Assembly: GCF_024139115.2 (NCBI RefSeq)
Contig: NC_085140.1
Coordinates: forward strand, 314,653,259 to 314,717,258
Reading direction: 5' to 3'
From: Armigeres subalbatus
Taxonomy: Eukaryota > Arthropoda > Insecta > Diptera > Culicidae
Length of the DNA stretch: 64,000 nucleotides
Shown: one piece after another, positions 1 to 10,715 of the stretch
How the letters are laid out: the number at the start of each line of letters is the position of its first letter
Numbering within the stretch: the first letter of the stretch is position 1
Translations under genes and position numbers: made by a program
The notes under the pieces: model-generated
What the model was told of the DNA's origin: nothing
The model's input: the letters and a program-made list of their open reading frames with translations, nothing else
Databases searched by the model: none

Positions 1-1345
1 CAATCCGTTTAGCTTCGCTTTTCAGTCTGATGTAGGCTTCCTTAATCAACCGTATCAGTTTATCCGGAAATCCGTTTTCGTGCATTAGCTGCCATAGCTG
101 GTCCCGATCGATTGTATCATATGCGGCTTTGAAGTCGATGAATAGATGATGTGTGGGCACGTTGTATTCGCGGCATTTCTGCAATACCTGACATATGGCG
201 AACACCTGGTCTGTGGTAGAGCGTTCACCCATAAATCCCGCCTGGTACTGCCCCACGAACTCTCTTGCAATTGGTGTAAGTCGGCGGCATAAAATTTGGG
301 AGAGTACCTTGTAGGTGGCGTTCAGCAATGTGATTGCGCGGTAGTTGCTACAATCCAGCTTATCGCTCTTTTTGTAGATGGGACACACGACACCTTCCAT
401 CCACTCCTGCGGCAAAACTTCCTCCTCCCAAATCTTGGTAATGACCCAGTGCAGCGCTCTAGCCAGTGCCTCACCACCGTGTTTAAATAGCTCTCCTGGT
501 AGTTGGTCAACCCCAGGGGCTTTGTTGTTCTTCAGCCGGCCAATCTCCTCCTGGATTTCCTGGAGATCCGGAGCCGGTAGAATTATGTCCTGCGCGCGTT
601 CTCCCAGGTCCATCACCATACCGCCATCTTCGTCTGCCACATCGCCATTCAGGTGTTCTTCGTAGTGCTGCCGCCACCTTTGGATCACCTCACGCTCGTT
701 CGTAAGAAGGTTCCCGTTTATGTCCTTACACATATCAGGCTGTGGCACGTGGCCCTTACGTGAACGGTTTAACTTCTCATAGAACTTTCGTGTGTTATTA
801 GCGCGGTACAGTTGCTCCGTTTCTTCACGGTCTCGATCTTCCTGCTTGCGCTTTTTCCTCCGGAAAATCGAGTTTTGTCTGTTCCTCGCCCGTTTGTATC
901 GTGCCTCGTTCGCCCTCGTGCGGTGTTGCAGCAATCTCGCCCATGCTGCATTCTTCTCCTCAACTAACTGCTCACATTCGCCGTCATACCAGTCGTTTCT
1001 CTGATCCGAAGCCACCGTGCCTAGTGCAGCGGTTGCGGTGCTTCCAATGGCGGATCGAATATCTCTCCAGCCATCTTCAAGAGATGCTGCGCCTAGCTGC
1101 TCTTCCGTTGAGAGTGCCACTTCCAGCTGCTGCGCGTAGTCTTGGGCTAGTCTACCGTCTTGTAGCCGCCCAATGTTTAGCCGCGACGGACGACTCCGAC
1201 GCGTGTTGATCACCGTTGAGAGTTTTGAGCGCAGACATACTGCAACGAGGTAGTGGTCGGATTCAATATTCGCACTGCGGTAAGTGCGTACGTCCGTGAT
1301 GTCGGAGACGAATTTACCGTCGATTAGAACGTGGTTGATTTGATT
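1..1345 (-). pseudogene. Non-LTR retrotransposon family A, ORF2 fragment (endonuclease end to reverse transcriptase)
   Basis: Read on the minus strand, one frame is open from about 1345 to the window edge. It starts in the last third of an APE-type endonuclease (NQIDHVLIDG, then SDHYLVAV near 1250) and runs through a basic linker into reverse transcriptase (NNKAPGVDQLPGELF, YQAGFMGERSTTDQVF, HHLFIDFKAAYDTIDRD). The copy at 45056-47466 is the same family and lets the parts be aligned. Compared with it, this copy jumps in frame from RLIK to EAYIRLK near position 40, so the segment carrying the GLRQGD and FADD boxes is missing and the polymerase cannot be active. The 5' part of the element is lost where it joins family B at 1345. 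The (TAA)-rich tail of the sister copies suggests the I superfamily; that placement is tentative. Confidence 0.85.
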
Positions 1346-3515
1346 TTATTCCACAGATGATGCGCCTTCGTATTTCACGACTAACATTGTTATCAGTCGT
1401 TAGCAAGGATCCAAGGTAGACGAATTCCTCGACCACCTCAAAGGTATCTCCGTCTATCGTAACACTGCTTCCCAGGCGGGCCCTGTCGCGCTCGGTTCCG
1501 CCCACAAGCATGTACTTTGTCTTAGATGCATTCACCACCAGTCCAACTTTTGTTGCTTCACGTTTCAGGCGGGTGTACAGTTCTGCCACCTTTGCAAATG
1601 TTTGACCGACAATGTCCATGTCATCCGCGAAACAAATAAATTGACTGGATCTGTTGAAAATCGTACCCCGGCTGTTACACCCGGCTCACCGCATGACACC
1701 TTCTAGCGCAATGTTGAACAACAGGCACGAAAGTCCATCACCTTGTCTTAGTCCCCGGGGCGATTCGAACGAACTGGAGTGTTCGCCCGAAATCTTCACA
1801 CAGTTTTGCACACCATCCACCGTTGTTTTCATCAGTCTGGTAAGCTTCCCAGGGAAGCTGTTCTCGTCCATAATTTTCCATAGCTCTACGCGGTATATAC
1901 TGTCGTATACCGCCTTGAAATCAACGAATAGATGATGCGTTGGGACCTGGTATTCACGGATTTTTTGAAGGATTTGCCGTACAGTGAAGATCTGGTCCGT
2001 CGTCGACCGACCGCCAACGAAGCCGGATCGATAATTCCCACGAACTCATTCATTAATGGTGACAGACGTCGAAAGATGATCTGGGATATCACTTTGTAAG
2101 CGGAATTAAGGATGGTGATCGCTCGAAAGTTCTCACACTCCAGCTTGTCGCCTTTCTAGTAGATGGGGCATATAATCCCTTCCTTTCACTCCTCCGCTGC
2201 CGTAATCTGAAAAAGTGACGTATATGCCATTTTCCAAAAATGGTGTTAACGAGTACTACTCATCGAGCTCTTTAACAGAAAAATGAAAAACATGCATGTT
2301 CTAAAATGGCTGTTACGTCACTTTTCCAGATTACGGCAGTCCGGTAGCTGTTCAGTTTCCCAGATTCTGACTATCAGTTTGTGCAGGCAAGTGGCTAGCT
2401 TTTCCGGGCCCATCTTGATGAGCTCAGCTCCGATACCATCCTTACCAGCTGCTTTATTGGTATTTAGCTGTTGAAAGGCATCCTTAACTTCCCTCAAGGT
2501 GGGAGCTGGTTGGCTTCCATCGCCCGCTGAACTGACGTAGTCATCTCCTCCGCTGCCTGTACTCTCAGCGCCATTCAAATGTTCCTCGTAGTGCTGCTTC
2601 CACCTTTCGAACACCACACGTTCGGCTGTCAAGATGCTCCCATCCTTATCCCTGCACATTTCGGCTCGTGGCACGAAGCCTTTTCGGAATTCGTTAAGCT
2701 TCTGATAGAACTTCCGTGTTTCTTGAGAACGGCACAGCTGTTCCATCTACTCGCACTTCGCTCCTTCCAGGAGGCGTTTCTTCTCCTGAAAAAGGCGAAT
2801 CTGCTGTCTCCGCTTCCGTCTATCTCGTTTCACGTTCTGCCGGGTACCTTGCTCCAGCGCGACCACCCGCGCTGCGTCCTTCTCCTACAGAATCTGTCTG
2901 CACTCTTCGTCGAACCAATCGTTCCATCGACTTCGTCCCACATATCGGATGTTGTTCTCCGTTGCGTCGTTAATGGCTGCTTTGACTGTATCGAGCTCAC
3001 CCTCTTCCGGCAACGCTGCCTCGAGATATTGCGCGTATGCAGTGGCGGCATCAGGTTGCTTCAGTCGCTCTAGGTCCTACCGCGGCGATTGTCGGTACCG
3101 AACATTGTTGATGACGAATAGTTTTGGGCGCAGTTTAACCATCACTAGATAGTGGTCAGAGTCGATGTTAGTGCCACGATATGTCCTGACGTCGATAATG
3201 TCGGAGAAGTGCCGTCCATCAATAGGAAACGTGGTCGATTGCGATTCTGTCTGCAGTGGTGATCTCCAGGTGTACCGATACGGAAGGCTGTGTTGGAAGT
3301 AGGTGCTGCGAGGAGGCGGCGAAATCAATTAGTCGTAGGCCGTTTTCGTTCGTCAGCCGGTGAGCGCTGAACTTCCTAATAGTCGGTCTAAACTCCTCCT
3401 CTTGGCCAACCTGAGCGTTCAAATCTCCTATGATGATTTTGACGTCGTGGCTTGAGCAGCTGCCGTACTCACGTTCTAGCTGCGATGGACAAATGGAAAG
3501 TTGCAAATAAATCAC
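1346..3515 (-). pseudogene. Non-LTR retrotransposon family B, ORF2 relic (APE endonuclease plus reverse transcriptase)
   Basis: A second non-LTR relic on the minus strand, related to family A but clearly diverged. Order on that strand: endonuclease pieces (KIIIGDLNAQVG near 3440, then a DSDHYLVMVKLR box near 3150), a charged linker (KFYQKLNEFRKG near 2700), RT fingers (NTNKAAGKDGIGAELIKMGPE near 2430), palm pieces (GLRQGDGLSCLLFNIALEG near 1740) and a distal RT segment (KVGLVVNASKTKYM, FVYLGSLLTTDNNVSREIRR) ending abruptly at 1346. The frame is broken by shifts and at least two in-frame stops around 2750-2890, and a 143-bp MITE (2197-2339) interrupts the fingers. The last ~150 codons are missing at the junction with family A. 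It is dead coding sequence from an element that once encoded an endonuclease and a reverse transcriptase. Confidence 0.85.
2197..2339. mobile_element. MITE inside family B RT
   Basis: Terminal inverted repeats of about 35 bp: the left end CTGCCGTAATCTG is mirrored by CAGATTACGGCAG on the right, and the internal AAAAGTGACGTA and TACGTCACTTTT steps also pair. Flanks TCCG (2193-2196) and TCCG (2340-2343) look like a short target duplication. Removing the element and one TCCG restores family B coding continuity, so it post-dates the retroelement. Confidence 0.8.
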
Positions 3516-3586
3516 AATAACTTATATGTGACCAGATTCAGTCACAATTAGGTTGCTGTAACCAGTTTTACTTGACTTGTGCTGCA
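3504..3586. mobile_element. Short MITE, AGCAGCACA family (diverged copy)
   Basis: Shares a core (ATGTGACCAGATTCAGTCAC, then GTTGCTGTAAC) with the better copy at 34352-34439. Right end TTGTGCTGC is recognisable and the left end has decayed. It lies at the 5' edge of the family B relic. Confidence 0.6.
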
Positions 3587-3633
3587 TGGGCCTTTCATTG
3601 ATCGGCCACCACCCGATCACGCGCCTTTGCATA

Positions 3634-4135
3634 GGGTAAAAGTTCCGATAGTCGTGGGTGCTCCTATAGTTGCGGTAGTGTTGTTTTTACACAATCTACG
3701 TATTAAACGCAGCAACCCATGTAGTCTATCAGTTTGTTGACCTGTCATTACACGAAATACAGGAAAACAGGTTGAGAATTGCGTCAAAATTGGTAAAGTA
3801 TCACTAAAATAACTTTTCCTTTTCTCTGCTTTGCACCAATAGTTGCGGTAGTGTTCCTATAGTTACGAGTCCCATATGAAAACAATGCGATTCGCAACTA
3901 TAGGAACACGAATTAAAAAATACCGCAACTATTGGAACACTGCACCAATAATTGGAGGTACCATTTTAGGTAACAATGATGGATGCAACTGCAATCAGGA
4001 TCCCTTTCGCATCAAATATAATTAATAATCTTCCATGTGCACCCTTGAGGTAAGTACAATGAAGTATAGGCTTGGTGTGAACCAACAAATAGTGGTGGAA
4101 CATGCTTAGTTCCTCCACTATTGGGTCTTTTACCC
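3634..4135. mobile_element. MITE with GGGTAAAAG ends and TA duplication
   Basis: Ends GGGTAAAAG and CTTTTACCC, each flanked by TA (3632-3633 and 4136-4137), the pattern of a Tc1/mariner-type duplication. The interior holds several copies of an ACTATAGGAACAC / CCGCAACTATTGG module in both orientations, including a strong hairpin at about 3834-3940. No coding capacity. Confidence 0.75.
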
Positions 4136-4206
4136 TATCACCCATCACTATGAAAGCTGTTCCCAGCTCGTGTGTGTTGCCGGTGCTCTGATAGATGGTA
4201 TGATTA

Positions 4207-4717
4207 GGGGAGAACGGTCCAAAATGCACCCCTGGGGCAAAATGGCCTCACTCATAAAATCACTCATATAATCTGTTGTAGTACATTTATGAACGAATAT
4301 TACCATTACAATTCATAATTAGTTATCCATCATTGAGCTCCGTTGGAAAAAATTGGCAAAATCCTTTCATATTCACTCAAATTTAACGATTTGCTATTCT
4401 TCCACCACATCCGTAAGATTGTAGTTCAATCCATTAAGAAATAACAAACAACTATGCGTTCACCATCATTTTACATGCAATTGAGTCATTTTAGACCACC
4501 ATTCGGGCGTTTTGTCCCAGGCCTATTTTTAAAACATTTTTTAAATGCGTTAGAAAGTCAAGTCATGAAAACCTTATTGTTTTGAATAGGAGATCATTGT
4601 GAAATGTAGCTGGGTTTGTAAATTTTACACCTATACGTTGAAATGGTTGGGTATTTTTGTTTATATGGGCGAAAACATCGAAAAAGCTTAAGGGGTGCAT
4701 TTTGGACCGTTCTCCCC
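4207..4717. mobile_element. MITE with GGGGAGAACGG ends and TA duplication
   Basis: Near-perfect 28-bp terminal inverted repeats (GGGGAGAACGGTCC.. on the left, ..GGACCGTTCTCCCC on the right), flanked by TA at 4205-4206 and 4718-4719. AT-rich and non-coding inside. It starts only about 70 bp after the previous MITE. Confidence 0.85.
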
Positions 4718-4719
4718 TA

Positions 4720-5085
4720 CCTCTAAACGTTCGCACCATTGCTCCCTTTCAACAAACCTCCTGCAGTGCTACGATGCTGAACCCACGGTCTTTGAGTACA
4801 TCGGCGAGTATGCATCTGTTCCCGATGAAGTTGAGAGATTTGCAGTTCCACGAACCGAGTTTCCAATCGCTAGTCCGTTTTCGTCGCAGTGGTCTTCGCC
4901 GGGTCGTAGTAGTTTTTCATAGACTGGCTTGGAGGGCCTGACACCAAACCCCCTAAATTTCCGGAGGACCATTCCTCCTTATTTCCGGTGGACCATGGTG
5001 CACAGTTTCACTTAGAGTCCCTCGCTGGCACTCGAACGATGATCAGCCGCCCCTTACATGGAGAACAGACGCTGCACAGTGGTGC
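4720..5085. other. Unassigned, moderately GC-rich stretch
   Basis: Short overlapping frames on both strands, none recognised. Composition resembles the coding relics nearby, so a further retroelement fragment is possible, but no motif supports it. Confidence 0.3.
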
Positions 5086-5125
5086 GTTTGGCAAAAATCG
5101 TGAACTTTTTTTTATCTCTTCAGGG

Positions 5126-8100
5126 CAGCGGTTCTCAACCTTTTTCTTGAGAGGTACCCCTTCGAACTTTTGCATGATTTGAGGTACCCCCTCTCGAAAG
5201 TAGACTTCCAATCCTCTCGAAAACATAATTCCAAGCCCTTTGAAGGGAAGCTTCTTTAAGCTTTTGAGTCCCTTTAGAGTAGGCTTCCGCGCATCTTTAT
5301 TAGAGGCTTCTGAGCCTGTTGTAGAGAGGCTTCCGAGCCACTTAAAAGGAAGCTTCCGTTGCATCTTGAAAGAACGCTTCTGAGCCTCTTGATAGTATGC
5401 TTGCAAGCCTATTGAAAGAAAAATTCTGAGCTTCTTGAAGCGAGGCTTCCGAGCCTCTTGAAAGGAGGCTGCCGAGCCTCTTGAAAGAAGGCTTTTGAAC
5501 CACTTGAAAGTAGACATCCGAGCTTCTTGAAAGCAGACTTACGAGCCTCTTGAAAGAAGGCAACCTAACCACTTGAAAGGAGGCTTCCGAACCTCTTGAA
5601 ATGAGGCTTCCGAGCCTCTCGAAAGGAGCCTTCCGATCCTCTTGGATAAAGGCTTCAGAGCCTCTTGAAAGGAGGCTTTTGAGCCTCTTGAAATGAGGCT
5701 TTTGAGCCTCTTGAGAGAAGGCTTCCGAGCATCTTGAAAGAAATCTTCCGAGCATCTTTAAAGGAGGTTTTTGAGTCTCTAGAAAAGGAGGCTTTTGAGC
5801 TTCTTGAAAGGAGGCTTCCAAGCCTCTTGAAAGGAGGCTTCCGAGCCTCTTGAAAGAAGGCTTCCAAGCCTCTTGGAAGGAGGCTTCCGAGCCTCTTGAA
5901 AGCCTCCTTCCGAGCCTCTTGAAAGGAGGCTTTTGAGCCTCTTGAAAAGAGACTTTCGAGCCTCTAGAAAGGCTCTTGAAAGGAGGCTTCCGAGCCTTTT
6001 GAAAGGAGTCTTCCGAGCCTCTTGAGAGGAGGCTTCCGAGCCTCTCGAGAGGAGGCTTGAGCCTCTTGAGGAGGCTTCCCAGCCTCTTGAAGGAGGCTTC
6101 CAGGCCTCTTGAGGAGGCTTCCAGGCCTCTTGAGGAGGCTTCCAGGCCTCTTGAGGAGGAGGCTTCCGGGCCTCTTGAGGAGGAGGCTTCCGAGGCCTCT
6201 TGAGGAGGAGGCTGAGGCCTCTTGAGGAGGAGGCTTCCAGGCCTCTTGAGGAGGAGGCTTCCGAGGCCTCTTGAGGAGGCTTGAGGCCTCTTGAGGAGGA
6301 GGCTTCCAGGCCTCTTGAAGGAGGCTTCCAAGCCTCTTGAGAGGAGGCTTCCAAGCCTCTCGAGAGAAGGCTTCCGAGCCTCTTGAGGAGGAGGCTTGAG
6401 GCCTCTTGAGGAGGCTTCCAGGCCTCTTGAGGAGGCTTCCAGGCCTCTTGAGAGGAGGCTTCCAGGCCTCTTGAGGAGGAGGCTGAGCCTCTTGAGAGGA
6501 GGCTTCCAGGCCTCTTGAGAGGAGGCTTCCGAGCCTCTTGGAGGAGGCTTGAGGCCTCTTGAGGAGGCTTCCAGGCCTCTTGAGGAGGAGGCTTCCAGGC
6601 CTCTTGAGGAGGAGGCTTCCGGGCCTCTTGGAGAGGAGGCTTCCTGAGGCCTCTTGAGGAGGCTTCCAGGCCTCTTGAGGAGGAGGCTTCAGGCCTCTTG
6701 AGAGGAGGCTTCCGAGGCCTCTTGAGGAGGCTTCCAGGCCTCTTGAGGAGGAGGCTTCCGGGCCTCTTGAGAGGAGGCTTCCAGGCCTCTTGAGAGGAGG
6801 CTTGAGGCCTCTTGAGGAGGAGGCTTCCAGGCCTCTTGAGAGGAGGAGGCTTCCGGGCCTCTTGAGAGGAGGCTTCCAGGCCTCTTGAGGAGGAGGCTTC
6901 CGAGGCCTCTTGAGAGGAGGCTGGGCCTCTTGAGGAGGCTTCCGGGCCTCTTGAGAGGAGGCTTCCAGGCCTCTTGAGAGGAGGCTTCAGGCCTCTTGGA
7001 GGAGGCTTCCAGGCCTCTTGAAGGAGGCTTTCAGGCCTCTTGAAAGGAGGCTGAGGCCTCTTGAAGGAGGCTTCCAGGCCTCTTGAGAGGAGGCTTCCAG
7101 GCCTCTTGAGAGGAGGCTTCCGGGCCTCTTGAGGAGGAGGCTTCCAGGCCTCTTGAGGAGGCCTGAGGCCTCTTGAGAGGAGGCCAGGCCTCTTGAGGAG
7201 GAGGCTTCCAGGCCTCTTGAGGAGGAGGCTTCCAGGCCTCTTGAGAGGTGGCTTCCAGGCCTCTTGAGGAGGGCTTCCAGGCCTCTTGGAGGAGGCTTCC
7301 GGGCCTCTTGAGGAGGCTTCAGGCCTCTTGAGGAGGCTGAGCCTCTTGGAGAGGAGGCTTCCAGGCCTCTTGAGGAGGAGGCTTCCAGGCCTCTTGAGGA
7401 GGAGGCTTCCAGGCCTCTTGGAGGAGGCTTCCGGGCCTCTTGAGAGGAGGCTTCCGAGGCCTCTTGGAGGAGGCTTCCGGGCCTCTTGAGGAGGCTTCAG
7501 GCCTCTTGAGAGGAGGCTTCCAGGCCTCTTGAGGAGGCTTCCAGGCCTCTTGAGAGGAGGCTTCCGGGCCTCTTGAGAGGAGGCTTCCAGGCCTCTTGAG
7601 GAGGCTTCAGGCCTCTTGAGAGGAGGCTTCCGAGCCTCTTGAGGAGGAGGCTTCCAGGCCTCTTGAGGAGGAGGCTTCAGGCCTCTTGGAGGAGGCTTCC
7701 GGGCCTCTTGAGAGGAGGCTTCCGGGCCTCTTGAGGAGGAGGCTTCCAGGCCTCTTGAGAGGAGGCTTCCAGGCCTCTTGAGGAGGAGGCTTCCAGGCCT
7801 CTTGAGGAGGCTTCAGGCCTCTTGAGGAGGCTTCCAGGCCTCTTGGAGGAGGCTTCCGAGCCTCTTGAGAGGAGGCTTCCGGGCCTCTTGAGGAGGCTGG
7901 GCCTCTTGAGAGGAGGCTTCCGAGCCTCTTGAGAGGAGGCTTCCGAGCCTCTTGAGAGGAGGCTTACGAGCCTCTTGAGAGGAGGCTTCCGAGCCTCTTG
8001 AGAGGAGGCTTCCGAGCCTCTTGAAAGGAGGCAGCCTAACCAAGTGAAAGGAGGCTTCCGAGCCTCTTGAAAGGAAGCTTTTTACGCCTCTCGGAAGCCT

Positions 8101-8471
8101 GCTTGTAAGAAGGCTTCCGAGAGGCGTAAAATGATGCTTCTAATCCTCTTGCAACGAAGCAACCAAGTTTTAGTGAAAAAAAAATCATTTTGTTCATTCA
8201 ACGTTTTGTTCGTTTGATCTTTTGTTCCGCAGCCCTTCGTACACTGTGCTGGTTGTGGAAGGCAGGATTCAATTGGGATTTATTCATCGCATTACATATT
8301 ATGTACAATATAAATTTTTGAAATAGAAAATATACAATTATCAAAACTTTATCAATGAATTTTGATTGAAATTGTAATATGTCCGCCATTACGCATTTTT
8401 GTTCGAGGTACCCCCTAAGGACAAGCGAAGGTACCCCCAGGGGTACAGGTACCCCAGGTTGAGAACCGCTG
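5126..8471. mobile_element. hAT-type non-autonomous transposon with internal minisatellite
   Basis: The left end CAGCGGTTCTCAACC and right end GGTTGAGAACCGCTG are inverted repeats of the CAGNGGTTCTCAA type known from hAT (Charlie-like) transposons. Subterminal GAGGTACCCC boxes are also mirrored (5150-5195 and 8405-8455). Flanks CTTCAGGG (5118-5125) and CTTCAAAG (8472-8479) match at 6 of 8 positions, as expected for an 8-bp hAT duplication that has drifted. No transposase is encoded. About 2.8 kb of the 3.35 kb is a tandem repeat, listed separately. Confidence 0.85.
5290..8095. repeat. GAGGCTTCC minisatellite, about 20-24 bp unit
   Basis: Well over one hundred tandem units. At both edges (5290-6000 and 7900-8095) the unit is a 23-mer close to GAGGCTTCCGAGCCTCTTGA plus AAG. 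The centre (about 6060-7880) is dominated by shorter or indel-bearing units with GGCTTCCAGGCCTCTTGAGG. The unit is self-complementary (GAGGCT..AGCCTC around TCCG), so either strand can fold into serial hairpins. Edges are more diverged than the middle, as in arrays homogenised by unequal exchange or slippage. Long frames here, including one of 329 codons on the minus strand (6331-5342) translating to SFKRLGSLLSRGSEA-like repeats, are by-products of a unit with few stops, not genes. Confidence 0.95.
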
Positions 8472-9132
8472 CTTCAAAGTGTTATTTTTTTTGCATCGGT
8501 GTCTTCGGGAATAAATTTTACAAAAATATGGCGCATCGAATGACGGAAAGTTGTAGTTTCAATTTTTTGTCGCAGGTGGCGCTGCAAAATGTAACTTCTT
8601 TAATAAACGATTTTTAAATATGGTATCTTTGGCAAAGTTGTAGTGTTGGCAAAGACACCGAGTGTCCATCTACCATCGTTTTTGAAATACGGGCGTTTTT
8701 TATGGAGAGACCCTAGAAAAACAGTATTTGAAGATATTTTCGAAACTAACAGTTTCAGGCCAATACAATGTTCTACAAAAATATATATAATCAAAATAGA
8801 CCACTTTCTGGATAATACCAGGGATGTTTTTTTGCAAACATGAATTGTTATCGGCGATTTAAGGTCGAAAATAGTGATATTTGAAGACTTCATATGCAAC
8901 AGAGGGGAAAATTGGGACAAGGAAATCCCCACAGGATTTAACATATCTGGTCTGTTGTTTCATATGCGCATAATTATGTCTGTCTCCACGTGTATCCAAA
9001 CAATGATTTCTAAATTTCGTAAATCGACATAAATTTTTGCCAAATGCATTACTGTGGCGCTGTTATGAACCGCTCCTGTCATGGAGCTCATGTATTGGCA
9101 TCAATGTGTTTGATACTACCAATGGGGCTATA

Positions 9133-10179
9133 CAGGGATTAGACAAAAAGGTTGAGATAGGTAAAATTATGTCGAAATTTAAATCATCATAACTTTGCGT
9201 AGAATGATCCGATTTTGATAAAATCAGAACCATCAGAACCGGACGCTTTTCTAGTATACTGCCCCCCTGCAAAACCTAAGATTGGTCCTTGGCCACCGTA
9301 GATGTTCCGGGTTTTCCGAAGGTATGTTCAAGATGCATTTTTTCCACTGCTTGTCATTTTATGCGACGTTTACTTTCATCATGTTTTATGCTTTCCCCAA
9401 AACTAGAACTAATATGCCGGCCAATGGTGGCTGTAGATCGAGAATCCATTAAAACTACGCAGAGATATGACCATTTCCGGTTCCGGGAACATAATGAAAT
9501 GATAACATATCGGAATAATGCGAATATGGGTATCTTTCTTCATGGCTTTGCGAGACGATGATTACAGAAACATTTCCAGAATGATGGTGTACACTGCCAC
9601 CCTTATAGCAGGTTCCCTGGGCCTTCTAGGAGGGGCCGGTTTTGGCACCGCTTGGAACTACGCGTATATGGGTGTCAAAATTCATGTTTTCCCAAGCCGA
9701 TGAATATAGGATCTTTACTGAAGGTACATTATAGTGACTGTAAGACTCTCTGGCCAATTTGTAACAGGCTCCGGGTGTTCTGCGAAAGTGACATTTGTTC
9801 AGGGTGTATGGCCAATCCCGTACCGATTTTTCGAAAATGGCCATATTTTTGCGTATACCAAACGAATTTTCGATCTGCAGCCAGCATTGGTCAGCATATT
9901 AGTTCTAGTTTCCAGGGAGAGTGTAAAACATGATGGCAGTAAACGTCAGATAAAACGACAAGCAGAAGAAAAAATGCATTTTTAACATATCCTCGGAAAA
10001 CCCGGAACATCTCCGGTGGCCAATGGCCAATCTGAGGTTTCGCATGGGGACAGTATACTAGAAGAGTTTCCGCGTTCAAAGGTCCCGGTTTAATCGAAAT
10101 CGAATCATTCTACGCAAAGTTATGATGATTTGAACTTCGACAAAATTTTGCCTATCTTAACCTTTTTGTCTAACCCCTG
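9133..10179. mobile_element. Long inverted-repeat DNA element (about 290-bp arms)
   Basis: Ends CAGGGATTAGACAAAAAGG and CCTTTTTGTCTAACCCCTG with TA on both outer sides (9131-9132 and 10180-10181). Complementarity continues inward: the segment with GTTCCGGGTTTTCCGA at 9304 pairs with TCGGAAAACCCGGAAC near 9995, and the CTAGAACTAATATGC block near 9402 pairs with GCATATTAGTTCTAG near 9893. A spacer of about 480 bp separates the arms. No transposase recognised. The TA duplication fits the Tc1/mariner supergroup. Confidence 0.85.
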
Positions 10180-10240
10180 TATATCTCGGTACTTGTGAGA
10201 TTTGGAAAGTTGATATCTTCTGCAACATACCTATGAAGTT

Positions 10241-10447
10241 GGGGCCCTCCTTAGCCGTGCGGTAAGAAATTGTCTCGACTTCCCTGGGCATAAAAGTATC
10301 ATCGTGTTAGCCTCATGATATATGAATGCAAAAAATGGTAACCTGGCTAAGAAACCTCGCAGTTAATAACTGTGGAAGTGCTTAATGAACACTAAGCTGC
10401 TAGGCGGCTCTATCCCAATGTGGGGATGTAATGCCAATAAGAAGAAG
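10241..10447 (+). mobile_element. Feilai: Feilai-type SINE, internally deleted
   Basis: Starts GGGCCCTCCTTAGCCGTGCG with the A-box-like segment, then skips about 90 bp present in the copy at 48499, including the B box, and resumes at AATTGTCTCGACTTCC. It ends in a GAAGAAGA tail. A perfect 12-bp duplication ACCTATGAAGTT flanks it (10229-10240 and 10448-10459), which proves retroposition. Without a B box it should be transcriptionally dead. Confidence 0.92.
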
Positions 10448-10715
10448 ACCTATGAAGTTATGAATAACTATGTAGAAAGTCTGATTGTTTTTGCGGCATC
10501 TATACCGATTGCAAGGGATAGATGCCATATCACTATAATTTTTACTCAAAACATAAATTGCTTCCAAACATAACCTACAAGGGTTTTAAAGGATCCAAAT
10601 AATGAAATAAACATGTGCATTTGTAAGAATTTTCCCAAACCCGCACAAAAAAATCTTTATTAAAATAGCGTTAGAAATTTTACGGCCTCTGCGGCGTAGA
10701 TAAAAGTGTATAATA

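Larger units (their letters stand above)
5086..9060. repeat. Host repeat that received the hAT insertion
   Basis: The two sides of the hAT element (5086-5125 and 8472 onward) read continuously once it and one target copy are removed. They give a sequence with GCATCGGTGTCTTCGG and TTTGGCAAAGTTGTAG motifs that resembles dispersed mosquito repeats I have seen. Its outer boundaries are not defined and no coding sequence is visible in 8472-9060. Confidence 0.4.

Noticed and set aside
5342..6354. Frames of 191 and 329 codons on the minus strand rich in SFKRLGSLLSRGSEA
   Set aside because: They are translations of the minisatellite unit in different phases. Similar frames appear on both strands, and there is no start context or non-repeat domain.
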